Source: Planctomycetaceae bacterium (GTDB taxonomy: Bacteria > Planctomycetota > Planctomycetia > Pirellulales > Thermoguttaceae). From it: a stretch of 9,373 nt of DNA. The DNA lies in NCBI GenBank assembly GCA_031288955.1, contig JAITQJ010000310.1, forward strand, positions 1 through 9,373, given 5' to 3'. A model generated the notes under the pieces. The model was not told the DNA's origin. It worked only from the letters and a program-made list of their open reading frames with translations, and did no database searches. This document shows positions 1 through 6,640 of this stretch, piece by piece (positions within the stretch are counted from its first letter, which is position 1; each line of letters starts with the position of its first letter). Made by a program: the position numbers and the translations under genes.

Positions 1-2237
1 CTGCCGTTCAAATGCGTTAACGCAATCTGTTCAAAAGGCATTTTGCTATTTCCCAAATCTTTCCAGTGCAACACCGCCTTCACCGGCGGCTCCTGCGTGT
101 GAATCTTTACCGGCAGCGTTATCCTTTCGTCTGCATACGCCGTTGTCCGCAATGTCGTAACAAAAATACGCTCCCTGCCCGTGTACTCCTTGATATTCGG
201 TATTGCAACGGCTCTTCCCGTTAGTGTTTCAAACCGCTGTTTCGGCTCATCAAACGCCGTCTTACGCCAGTGCGGACTCTGTTCCATAAAAACAATTTCC
301 ATCAAACCGCCGTTCGTCGTAACCGTCTCCTGCAAGTATCGGGACATCGCCGCATAAGACCGCTGCAAGTCCCCGAAAGTTGCTGCGAGTTCTTTCTCCG
401 CCCGCTGCTTTTTTACCGCCGCATCTTTTTCCGCTTCAACCGCCTTTGCTGTCTCATTGAACACGTGCAACTGACAACGGAGTTGTGCCTGCTGCCGGTA
501 AAACAGCAGGAAGTTTTTCCAAAACCTGAACCGCTCTTTGCAGCCCGGCGTTTCTATTTTCGATTCGAGTTTAACGAACTCGTCAACGAACGCATACTGC
601 CCCGACACATCAGCCCAACGCCGGTTATCCGCCGTCAACATTCCGCAGGGGCAGCCGTTGGCAACGGAAACCGGCAGTTTGCCGTCAACCGCAGCAAAAA
701 TGACAGCGGCTTCTTCGGCGGCATTTTCGCCGAACATATTCTGACACCAATCTTTCCAAAAATCCTTTTTTGCGTCAACTCTGTCCCAGCCCGCTTGGGC
801 TAATGCGGCAAAGTTCGGACTCAATTCTTCGGTGCGCCAGTGCAAGCCCATCAAACCGCTGCAGCCGTAAGATTTTGCATCAGCAGCGTCTTTGAACGTT
901 CTTGCCGCGAAAATCTGCGGATTATTCAAGCCGTGAAAAGAATCGCTTTCGAGCCACGGAATCGCCCATTTTTTCGCACGAGCAATTTGTTTGTATGCTG
1001 CATCTACCGGAATATGTCCCACATTACGGCTTATCGAACTAATCGCAATATCTGCCGGCAACTTTTTGTCGAGCAATGCTCTGTCTTCGACGGGACCGAC
1101 CACCCAGCCCGCCGTTGCCAATTCAAAGGGACTGCCGATTTCTTTTAATGCTTCGGCGGCAATCAAAATATCGTCTATCACTTTGGCGGTTTCTTCCGGC
1201 TTATTGTTGTGCCAAGTCCAATTTTCGTTCGTCCAAATCCAATAGTAATCCAGCGGATGCGCCGCCTGAATCCGTTTGAATATCGCTTTATAAACCGTCT
1301 TTACGTCTTTTTCGTTCACTAATTTCGGAATCGTCAGCGGAGCCTCCGTTCCGATACACGTTTTCACGCCGAGTTGCTTGGCAAATGTGAACGCTTTGGC
1401 AAATTGCTGTCCCGTCCGATTGAACAGTTCATTACATTCTTCCGGCGTTTGCATACCGGCAGGGGAATTCCGCATCACTTCGGGCTGCCATAATTTCGGC
1501 GGAAACAATTTGTCGCCGCCGAAGAGATAGTCCGCCGGTGCTTTGGGAACGATACCGCCCCAATGTCCTTTGATGCCGGTCGAAAAATACTTCGCCGGAT
1601 AACTGAACTTAACCGTACCATCGGGGTTAATGTTCTTTGCTTCGCCGAGCCAAACGGTCGGTTCGGCATACGGCTGGGCTTCGGGATAACAATGTATGCC
1701 GATAAAGTTCATCCGCATTTTGGCGAGTTGCCCGATGTGAACGATGTAATCGTCTGCACTCCATTGGTCGAACCCTTGCGGATGCGACCCCCAAGGATTT
1801 ACGCCTCGCAGTGCAAAGAGCGGCTTGTGTGTTTCCTTGCCGTCTTTATCGAGAACCGGCAGCGAAAACGGAACCGGCGTGTCGGGAATCACGTCGCCGT
1901 GCATATAAAAGCGGATGCCGTAATGTTCCAACAGACGATAGACACCGTAGAGCGTTGCCGTTGTATTGCCGCCTTTGACGGTTAATGTGCTGCCTTGTCT
2001 TTCGAGTTCATATTCATCGCCGGTCAGGTTTTTCGAGTCGGCAACGAGTTGAATCGTTACCTCTGCCGGTTCGGTGAACGTTGCCAGTGTTCCTGTCCGC
2101 AGATAGATAAACCGCTGCAATTCGCGGGCGGCGAAACCGGTCTGCGGTGCGGCACTGATACGCAGCGTTTCCGCTGCCTGAATTGTTGTAACGAAAATGC
2201 AAAGAAGAAATAATGCCGTGATAATTTGCTTGTTCAT
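1..2237 (-). CDS. Secreted glycoside-hydrolase-like protein, GH67/GH20-type N-terminal domain (partial, C-terminus off the left edge)
   Basis: This frame is open for 745 codons from an ATG at 2237 to the window edge, with no stop seen. Residues 1-22 form a clear Sec signal peptide: basic MNKQ, then a hydrophobic core ITALFLLCIFVTTIQA. Residues 96-111 read LYGVYRLLEHYGIRFY, the signature phrase of the small alpha/beta domain that precedes the barrel in GH67 alpha-glucuronidases and GH20-like enzymes. A barrel-like catalytic region follows, with acidic/aromatic clusters such as YWIWTNENW (near residue 331) and GLMGLHWRTEELSPNF (near 460). Residues about 590-640 are rich in A, E, K and Q and look helical or coiled. 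I do not recognise canonical GH67 catalytic motifs, so alpha-glucuronidase activity is only a possibility; DUF4838-type proteins are an alternative. The gene lies 25 bp after prfA on the same strand and has no evident Shine-Dalgarno, so it is probably read from the prfA transcript. Export to periplasm or surface and polysaccharide breakdown are inferred. Confidence 0.8.
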   Translation of the reverse strand, partial: MNKQIITALFLLCIFVTTIQAAETLRISAAPQTGFAARELQRFIYLRTGTLATFTEPAEVTIQLVADSKNLTGDEYELERQGSTLTVKGGNTTATLYGVYRLLEHYGIRFYMHGDVIPDTPVPFSLPVLDKDGKETHKPLFALRGVNPWGSHPQGFDQWSADDYIVHIGQLAKMRMNFIGIHCYPEAQPYAEPTVWLGEAKNINPDGTVKFSYPAKYFSTGIKGHWGGIVPKAPADYLFGGDKLFPPKLWQPEVMRNSPAGMQTPEECNELFNRTGQQFAKAFTFAKQLGVKTCIGTEAPLTIPKLVNEKDVKTVYKAIFKRIQAAHPLDYYWIWTNENWTWHNNKPEETAKVIDDILIAAEALKEIGSPFELATAGWVVGPVEDRALLDKKLPADIAISSISRNVGHIPVDAAYKQIARAKKWAIPWLESDSFHGLNNPQIFAARTFKDAADAKSYGCSGLMGLHWRTEELSPNFAALAQAGWDRVDAKKDFWKDWCQNMFGENAAEEAAVIFAAVDGKLPVSVANGCPCGMLTADNRRWADVSGQYAFVDEFVKLESKIETPGCKERFRFWKNFLLFYRQQAQLRCQLHVFNETAKAVEAEKDAAVKKQRAEKELAATFGDLQRSYAAMSRYLQETVTTNGGLMEIVFMEQSPHWRKTAFDEPKQRFETLTGRAVAIPNIKEYTGRERIFVTTLRTTAYADERITLPVKIHTQEPPVKAVLHWKDLGNSKMPFEQIALTHLNG

Positions 2238-2262
2238 TGTCAAATCTTGTGCTAGACGTTTC

Positions 2263-3336
2263 TTACGCAGATTCCCCGAAGGCACTCCGCAATTCCTGGC
2301 GTTCGTATTCCAGCAAGCCGTCAATGACCGAAGATAAATCGCCTGCCAGTATCGCATCCAATTTGTAGAGCGTCAAACCAATCCGATGGTCAGTCACACG
2401 GTTTTCAGGAAAATTATATGTCCGAATCCGCTCGCTCCGGTCGCCGCTGCCGATTTTCGACTTCCGCTCGTCCGCCCGCTTTTGCTGTTCCTCCGCCCGC
2501 TTCGCATCATAAAGCCGGGTCTTCAGAACCCGCAACGCCTTCGCAAAATTTTTGTGTTGACTCCGCTCGTCCTGACACGCAACGACAATGCCTGTTGCAA
2601 AATGTGTTAGGCGGACTGCTGACGATGTTTTGTTGACGTGCTGCCCGCCCGGTCCGCTGGAGCAATACAAATCCTTGCGGTAATCCTCCGGCTTCAGGTC
2701 GATTTCCACGTCTTCGGGTTCTGCCATCACGGCAACCGTTGCCGCCGAAGTATGAATCCGCCCTTTTGCCTCCGTTTCCGGTACACGTTGAACCCGATGT
2801 CCGCCGCTTTCAAATTGCAGTTGCCGGAAACAGCCTTCGCCGTCCACGCCGATAACCATTTCTTTGAACCCGCCGAGTTCCGTCGAATTGTACGACAGAA
2901 TTTCGGTTTTCCAGCCTTGTGCTTCGCAGTAATGCTTGTACATATCGTACAAGTCCCGCGCAAAAAGAGCCGCTTCGTCGCCGCCCGTACCGGCGCGGAT
3001 TTCCAGCACCAGATTAGCCCGATTGGCATCGGCACCGCCGATAGTCGAATCGAGGAGTTCGTTCCAGAGGATTTCCCGTTCTTCTTTGAGGAGCGGCAAT
3101 TCCATTTCGGCGAGTTCTTTGAGTTCAGGGTCTCCGCTTTTGATAAGTTCGCCTGCTTCTTCGATTTGGGTATTGAGTTGTTTGAAACGGCGGTATTTTG
3201 TTGCCGTTTTTGCAAGGGTGCCGTGTTCGCGGGCAGCGTGCTGCATCCGGCTGGAGTCGGCGAGTACCGCCGGGTCGGTCATCTGCTCTTCGAGTTCTTC
3301 AAATCGGGCGAGGGTTTCATCAAGTAACTTACGCAT
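2263..3336 (-). CDS. prfA: Peptide chain release factor 1 (RF1)
   Basis: The 357-residue protein has the usual RF1 length. RF1 recognises UAA and UAG stop codons in the ribosomal A site and triggers peptidyl-tRNA hydrolysis. The GGQ motif at residues 230-232, in context GPGGQHVNKTSSAVR, reaches the peptidyl-transferase centre. The stop-recognition tripeptide is P186-E187-T188 in HRVQRVPETEAKGRIHTS; the PxT form identifies RF1 rather than RF2, which carries SPF. Other family blocks are LEIRAGTGGDEAA (111-123), FESGGHRVQRVP (175-186) and RTYNFPENRVTDHRIG (305-320). The N-terminal 1-95 is the helical domain expected for the family. The ATG at 3336 is chosen because the protein aligns from its first residues and an extended -10 lies 7 nt upstream. 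The usual partner prmC is not downstream; a glycoside hydrolase gene sits there instead. Confidence 0.98.
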   Translation of the reverse strand: MRKLLDETLARFEELEEQMTDPAVLADSSRMQHAAREHGTLAKTATKYRRFKQLNTQIEEAGELIKSGDPELKELAEMELPLLKEEREILWNELLDSTIGGADANRANLVLEIRAGTGGDEAALFARDLYDMYKHYCEAQGWKTEILSYNSTELGGFKEMVIGVDGEGCFRQLQFESGGHRVQRVPETEAKGRIHTSAATVAVMAEPEDVEIDLKPEDYRKDLYCSSGPGGQHVNKTSSAVRLTHFATGIVVACQDERSQHKNFAKALRVLKTRLYDAKRAEEQQKRADERKSKIGSGDRSERIRTYNFPENRVTDHRIGLTLYKLDAILAGDLSSVIDGLLEYERQELRSAFGESA

Positions 3337-3343
3337 AACACTT

Positions 3344-3371
3344 ATTATAGCATATTAGTATCTAATGACTA
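3344..3371 (-). promoter_or_regulatory. Predicted prfA promoter, extended -10, nearly leaderless
   Basis: On the minus strand TGCTATAAT gives a perfect -10 hexamer (3349-3344) with the extended TGn element. A TAGTCA at 3371-3366 matches TTGACA at four of six positions with a 16-nt spacer. Only 7 nt separate the -10 from the ATG at 3336, so the transcript would begin at or within a base or two of the start codon, and there is no room for a Shine-Dalgarno. The upstream half lies inside the block shared with 5034-5071. This is a motif prediction only. Confidence 0.55.
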
Positions 3372-3524
3372 CCGATGCGGCAATCCCTTTGAAAACATTG
3401 CGGTACCGGAATCTGCGTCCTGATGTTTTGCGTCTGTCTCTCCGCACAACTGTTGTTTGCGCAGAGCGAAACAATGGATGAATTGATAAAAAACCTCCTT
3501 GACCGAAATAATGAAACGGCGTAA
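3350..3524 (+). pseudogene. Truncated, frameshifted duplicate of the GH88 gene 5' end and its upstream region
   Basis: Two blocks match the region around the start of the GH88 gene in the same order and orientation. Block one is 3350-3386 against 5034-5071, including the shared phrase TGACTACCGATGCGGCAATCC. Block two is 3388-3505 against 5218-5337, about 95% identical by my count (6 substitutions and a 2-nt deletion). The 145 bp or so that separate the blocks in the full copy are missing here, and the junction falls in the imperfect direct repeat GCGGCAATCC / GAGGCAAACC. The 2-nt gap after TTGCGGTAC breaks the frame of the old signal peptide. A relic reading frame from ATG 3423 keeps MFCVCLSAQLLFAQSETMDE and ends at TAA 3522-3524 after 33 codons. 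Homology stops at 3505, so no catalytic part survives. A translated 33-residue peptide cannot be excluded but nothing argues for it. Confidence 0.85.
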
Positions 3525-3527
3525 AAT
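3499..3527 (+). promoter_or_regulatory. Predicted sigma70-type promoter for the DUF3863 gene
   Basis: TTGACC (3499-3504) and TAAAAT (3522-3527) are each one base off consensus and are separated by exactly 17 nt. Transcription would start near 3534, giving a leader of about 30 nt that carries AAAGGA before the ATG at 3565. The -35 hexamer is the last part of the duplicated GH88 fragment, while the -10 lies in unrelated flanking DNA. At the matching place in the intact GH88 gene (TTGACC at 5331) the -10 position does not resemble a -10. Confidence 0.6.
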
Positions 3528-3586
3528 CAAGGGAGTCCGCTAGCAACTGAAAGGAACTATTCAAATGCAGAACCTTGATTTTACGC
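3519..3586. repeat. Perfect 14-bp inverted repeat spanning the DUF3863 promoter -10, RBS and start codon
   Basis: GCGTAAAATCAAGG at 3519-3532 is the exact reverse complement of CCTTGATTTTACGC at 3573-3586. The 40-nt interval (3533-3572) contains the AAAGGA ribosome binding site (around 3550-3555) and the ATG at 3565. The left arm includes the predicted -10 hexamer and the right arm covers codons 3-8 of the gene. It could be an operator with two half-sites, or, in a transcript reading in from upstream, a hairpin that encloses the ribosome binding site. A transcript starting near 3534 would lack the left arm. Confidence 0.75.
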
Positions 3587-4953
3587 GCCGCCAATTTTTG
3601 CAGACTTCTGCTGCCCTCGGAACCGCTTGTGCGGCGGGAACGCTGCCGCTTCGAGTTACCGCCGAAACGGACGCACCGCTTATCGGCAAACGATTCTTTA
3701 CGCTCAACTCCGTTATCAGGGTCAATCAAATCGAAGTCAGCCGCACAAAAAACGCCGGCTTCGATGAAGCACACATTCATACGCTGCAAAATTTCCGTTT
3801 GTTTCGGGAACATTTCCGCAAGGGCTGCGAAAACGGCAAAATGACCTGGGCATTCTCCTGGCTTGCGTTGCAGGATAAACGGCAAAACTACGTTGACATA
3901 CGCAAGCAGGTTGCCGAATATCAGCATCAATACGGCGATGAAGTTACATTTATTCCGGGCGGCTATTTTTCGCCGATGTACAACAGCCGCAAACAGGTTA
4001 ATGCCGATTTGCACGATGCCCTCGCAATGGTGAGCGATATTGTCGGCGGCGGTTATCGTCCGAAGAGCGTTGTCGGCGGTTTCCTTGCCGCAGAAAATTT
4101 GCGTTACCTCGCCGAAGAAGAAAAAATACACTCTGCTCAGGGAAATATATGGAGTCAATACGCTATCGACAACGGCGACGGCGACGGGGCGATATGTTAT
4201 CCGTATTATCCAAGCCGGGAACATTTTCTGAAACCGGCACAGGGACAGGCAGACTTCATTGATTGCGTCAACCTCGACGGCTGGACGTGCGATTTTCTTT
4301 GTGCAAGACGCAAAGGTTTTGCCGAAGGCTTTAACAGCCGACTCGGAGTCGGTCCGATTGAGGCTCTCTTTCATTTTGGTACAGAAAAAGGGCTGCAAGA
4401 AATGCTGGCAACGAGTGAAGTTCATTACGGCAGCGGCTTTGATTTGAACAAATTTGCTTGGGTAACCGTCTGCTGGGAACTTGCTTTAATGCCCCGGCAA
4501 ATCGAATCTCTGACAGCGTTTCTGCAAGAGTTGTACCGGCGTTATCCCGATTTGATTATTGAAACGCAGGGGGAATTCGCTTCGCGCTGGCGGAATCATT
4601 TCAAGAATAACGATGCGGTCAATTACCGGTTCGTTCAGCAGGGCAGCGGTATCGGCGGTTCGGATATTGACAAGGAAATACGCTGGTATATGAACAAGTC
4701 ATTCCGGCTGGCGTTGTTACAAAAAATCAATGATGCGTCATCGCAACGTGTCATTGACTTCACTCGCTACGACGTGAAAGCCGAAGAACCGCGTGATGCC
4801 GCACCGGATTCGCCGAGCCGGAATTGGAGTTTGATGAATCGTCTGAATCAAAAACAGACGCGTCCGGTCGATAACCCGATTCCGTTTTCGGATTTGACCG
4901 CCGAAGAAAAACAACTGATTGTGAAGCATTACCCGGAGTTGGGTAAGGCATAG
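3565..4953 (+). CDS. Tat-exported DUF3863-type protein, probable carbohydrate-related function
   Basis: The 462-residue protein begins with a twin-arginine signal: TRRQFLQ at residues 7-13, then an alanine-rich hydrophobic stretch TSAALGTACAAGTLPL and a likely cleavage near residue 33. It therefore probably folds, and possibly binds a cofactor or metal, before export. The mature part carries RFFTLNSVIRVNQIEV (43-58), GFDEAHIHTLQNF (65-77), FIPGGYFSP (129-137), DNGDGDGAICYPYYPSREHF (202-221) and FIDCVNLDGWTCDF (231-244). From memory these resemble the DUF3863 family found in Bacteroidetes and Planctomycetes. The motif order, with Asp/His-rich strands, suggests a beta/alpha barrel related to polysaccharide deacetylases or GH38/57-like enzymes; no activity is established. 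AAAGGA about 9 nt before the ATG supports the start. Its position between the GH88 relic and the GH88 gene suggests a role in uronic-acid polysaccharide use. Confidence 0.88.
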   Translation: MQNLDFTRRQFLQTSAALGTACAAGTLPLRVTAETDAPLIGKRFFTLNSVIRVNQIEVSRTKNAGFDEAHIHTLQNFRLFREHFRKGCENGKMTWAFSWLALQDKRQNYVDIRKQVAEYQHQYGDEVTFIPGGYFSPMYNSRKQVNADLHDALAMVSDIVGGGYRPKSVVGGFLAAENLRYLAEEEKIHSAQGNIWSQYAIDNGDGDGAICYPYYPSREHFLKPAQGQADFIDCVNLDGWTCDFLCARRKGFAEGFNSRLGVGPIEALFHFGTEKGLQEMLATSEVHYGSGFDLNKFAWVTVCWELALMPRQIESLTAFLQELYRRYPDLIIETQGEFASRWRNHFKNNDAVNYRFVQQGSGIGGSDIDKEIRWYMNKSFRLALLQKINDASSQRVIDFTRYDVKAEEPRDAAPDSPSRNWSLMNRLNQKQTRPVDNPIPFSDLTAEEKQLIVKHYPELGKA

Positions 4954-5065
4954 TTACCGATGTCGTTGATGCCGTCTAGTACCAAGTCCGCCGCGGCGAC
5001 ACTGCCCTGCCCGTATCGGTAACGGAAATCTACGCATATTAATAACTCAATGACTACCGATGCGG
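4953..5065. repeat. Overlapping, mutually exclusive inverted repeats between the DUF3863 and GH88 genes
   Basis: GTTACCGAT (4953-4961) is the exact reverse complement of ATCGGTAAC (5015-5023). The same central segment, CCGTATCGGTA (5011-5021), can instead pair with TACCGATGCGG (5055-5065) in an 11-bp stem with one G-T wobble and a 33-nt loop. Only one of the two stems can form at a time. The right-hand arm belongs to the block duplicated at 3350-3386, whereas the central arm is absent there. There is no T-run after either stem, so neither looks like an intrinsic terminator. A short palindromic element left from past insertion is as likely as a regulatory switch. Confidence 0.5.
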
Positions 5066-5099
5066 CAATCCGTGTGAGGCGTTTGTTTCCTCTCTTTTT

Positions 5100-5108
5100 T
5101 GGTACAAT
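5100..5108 (+). promoter_or_regulatory. Predicted extended -10 promoter for the GH88 gene
   Basis: TGGTACAAT follows a T-run and fits an extended -10 (TGn before TACAAT at 5103-5108). No good -35 sits at the right distance; TTGTTT at 5083 has a spacer of only 14. Transcription would start near 5115, leaving about 35 nt before the ATG at 5150 or about 100 nt before the TTG at 5219. The whole element is missing from the relic copy at 3350-3505. Confidence 0.4.
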
Positions 5109-5218
5109 AGTTTTGGAAATTGCCCTCATTTGACAAACAGGATAATTCGATGAAACTTGCGTATTCCATTACAGACATCATTTTTGCTGCATTGACGTTC
5201 ACGGCGGAGGCAAACCGT

Positions 5219-6451
5219 TTGAAAACATTGCGGTACATTGGAATCAGCGTTCTGATGTTTTGCGTCTGTCTCTCCGCACAACTGTTGTTTGCGCAGAGCG
5301 AAACAATGGACGAATTGATAAAAAACCGGCTTGACCGGTCGGCAGAGCAATGCTTGCTGATGGCGGCATCGCTAAAAAACCAACCGGAAAAATTGCCGAG
5401 AACCGCCGATGCCGAAGGAAAACTACGCACAGTAAACTATGCCGATTGGGTTAGCGGCTATTTTCCCGGAACACTGTGGTACTTGTATGAGTATAACAAA
5501 GAAACGGCGTTGCTGGATTATGCCCGCAACTTTACCGGACGTATCGAAAAAGCCAAGTACGATAAAAGCAAACACGATATTGGTCTAATGCTTTATTGCA
5601 GTTATGGTAACGGATTCCGCCTTACCGGTGATAAGGCGTATCGTGATGTGCTGCTGACAGGTGCGGAGACACTAGGCAGCCGTTTTGATACAAAAACCGG
5701 CTGCATTAAATCGTGGAACACAAACAAAAAATGGCAGTTTCCCGTGATTATTGACGGTATGATGTGTCTTGAACTTCTGTTTTGTGCATCTAAAGAATCG
5801 AACGATTCCCAATACAAAAATATGTGCATTTCACACGCCGACGTTACCCTTAAAAATCATTTTCGTAACGATTATAGTTCCTATCACGTTGTTTCATACG
5901 ATACCGTCAGCGGTGTGCCGGAGAAGAAAAACACTCATCAGGGATACGCTGATGAGTCGGCTTGGTCGCGCGGACAGGCTTGGGGACTATACGGTTATAC
6001 CTTGATGTACCGTGAAACCAATGACCAAAAATATCTGGAACAGGCGAAACATATCGCCGCTTACATTTTGAACCACCCTCATCTTCCAGCCGACAAAATC
6101 CCCTATTGGGACTTCAACGCCCCTGAAATACCCAATGCCCCACGTGATGCATCTGCCGGAGCCGTCATCGCTTCGGCACTGATTGAGTTGAGCGGTTATG
6201 TAGATAAACCGCTTGCCGAAAATTATTTAGGTGTTGCAGAAACCCAGATACGGACACTTTCTTCGCCTGCATATTTTGCCGAAAAAGGCACGAACGGCAA
6301 TTTCATACTGAAACATTCCGTTGGTGCGTTTCCGTTCAAAATTGAAATTGATGTGCCGTTGACCTACGCCGACTATTATTATGTCGAGGCATTGTTACGA
6401 TACCGAAAACTTTTGGAATCAAGCAAAGAGGTATCGGCGAAAACTCAATAG
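5219..6451 (+). CDS. Glycoside hydrolase family 88, unsaturated glucuronyl hydrolase-like, secreted
   Basis: GH88 enzymes remove the 4,5-unsaturated uronic acid that polysaccharide lyases leave at the non-reducing end of oligosaccharides. Family blocks are YADWVSGYFPGTLWYLYEYN, KHDIGLMLYCSYGNGFRLTG, KWQFPVIIDGMMCLELLF, HADVTLKNHFRNDYSSYHVV, THQGYADESAWSRGQAWGLY, KIPYWDFNAPEIPNAPRDAS. The two expected catalytic aspartates are visible as D120 in HDIG and D179 in IDGMM (numbered from the TTG). I prefer TTG 5219 because GGAGG ends 8 nt upstream and the protein then begins with a compact signal peptide, LKTLRYIGISVLMFCVCLSAQLLFAQ. An in-frame ATG at 5150 with AGGA upstream would add 23 residues that look like a second weak leader, and the frame extends to a TTG at 5120. 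The mature length of about 385 residues is normal for GH88. The 5' end is duplicated in relic form at 3350-3505. Confidence 0.95.
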   Translation: MKTLRYIGISVLMFCVCLSAQLLFAQSETMDELIKNRLDRSAEQCLLMAASLKNQPEKLPRTADAEGKLRTVNYADWVSGYFPGTLWYLYEYNKETALLDYARNFTGRIEKAKYDKSKHDIGLMLYCSYGNGFRLTGDKAYRDVLLTGAETLGSRFDTKTGCIKSWNTNKKWQFPVIIDGMMCLELLFCASKESNDSQYKNMCISHADVTLKNHFRNDYSSYHVVSYDTVSGVPEKKNTHQGYADESAWSRGQAWGLYGYTLMYRETNDQKYLEQAKHIAAYILNHPHLPADKIPYWDFNAPEIPNAPRDASAGAVIASALIELSGYVDKPLAENYLGVAETQIRTLSSPAYFAEKGTNGNFILKHSVGAFPFKIEIDVPLTYADYYYVEALLRYRKLLESSKEVSAKTQ

Positions 6452-6560
6452 ATTGTATTTCCCCGCCGGTCAGTACAAGGGACAGCGTCAACGTTAATTC
6501 CATAATCTACACTATCCCCTCGTGTTTAACCGCGAAAGACACAAAAGGCACGAAAGATAA

Positions 6561-6640
6561 ATGAATAATGAATAATGAAGAATGGGGACACACGCTAATA
6601 CCATTGATGTATCCGTTTTCCCTCATTATTCATCATTCAT
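6561..6640. repeat. MITE-like AT-rich palindrome
   Basis: The left arm ATGAATAATGAATAATGA (6561-6578) pairs with TCATTATTCATCATTCAT (6623-6640) over 18 bp with one mismatch, across a 44-nt loop. The arms are made of repeated ATGAATA/ATAATGA units, and another TCATTATTTA follows at 6651-6660. Repeats of this style occur in many copies in some bacterial genomes as non-autonomous elements or structural RNA spacers. Membership of a repeat family in this genome is inferred. Confidence 0.6.

Noticed and set aside
270..1985. Several plus-strand open frames (for example 270-803, 840-1148, 1563-1985)
   Set aside because: All lie opposite the continuous 745-codon glycoside-hydrolase-like frame with a signal peptide and a conserved N-terminal domain.
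2638..3327. A 229-codon open frame on the plus strand opposite prfA
   Set aside because: The minus strand encodes complete RF1 with GGQ and PET motifs; the plus frame shows no family features.
2263..3336. Release factor 2 (prfB) as an alternative for the release factor gene
   Set aside because: The tripeptide is PET, not SPF, and there is no programmed frameshift near the N-terminus.
3355..4425. A 356-codon open frame on the minus strand opposite the DUF3863 gene
   Set aside because: The plus strand here encodes a full protein with a Tat signal, a ribosome binding site and recognisable family motifs. The minus frame has no recognisable domain and is explained by the codon composition of the true gene.
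4989..5000. CGCCGCGGCG palindrome as an intrinsic terminator for the DUF3863 gene
   Set aside because: The palindrome has no loop, and no T-run follows it.
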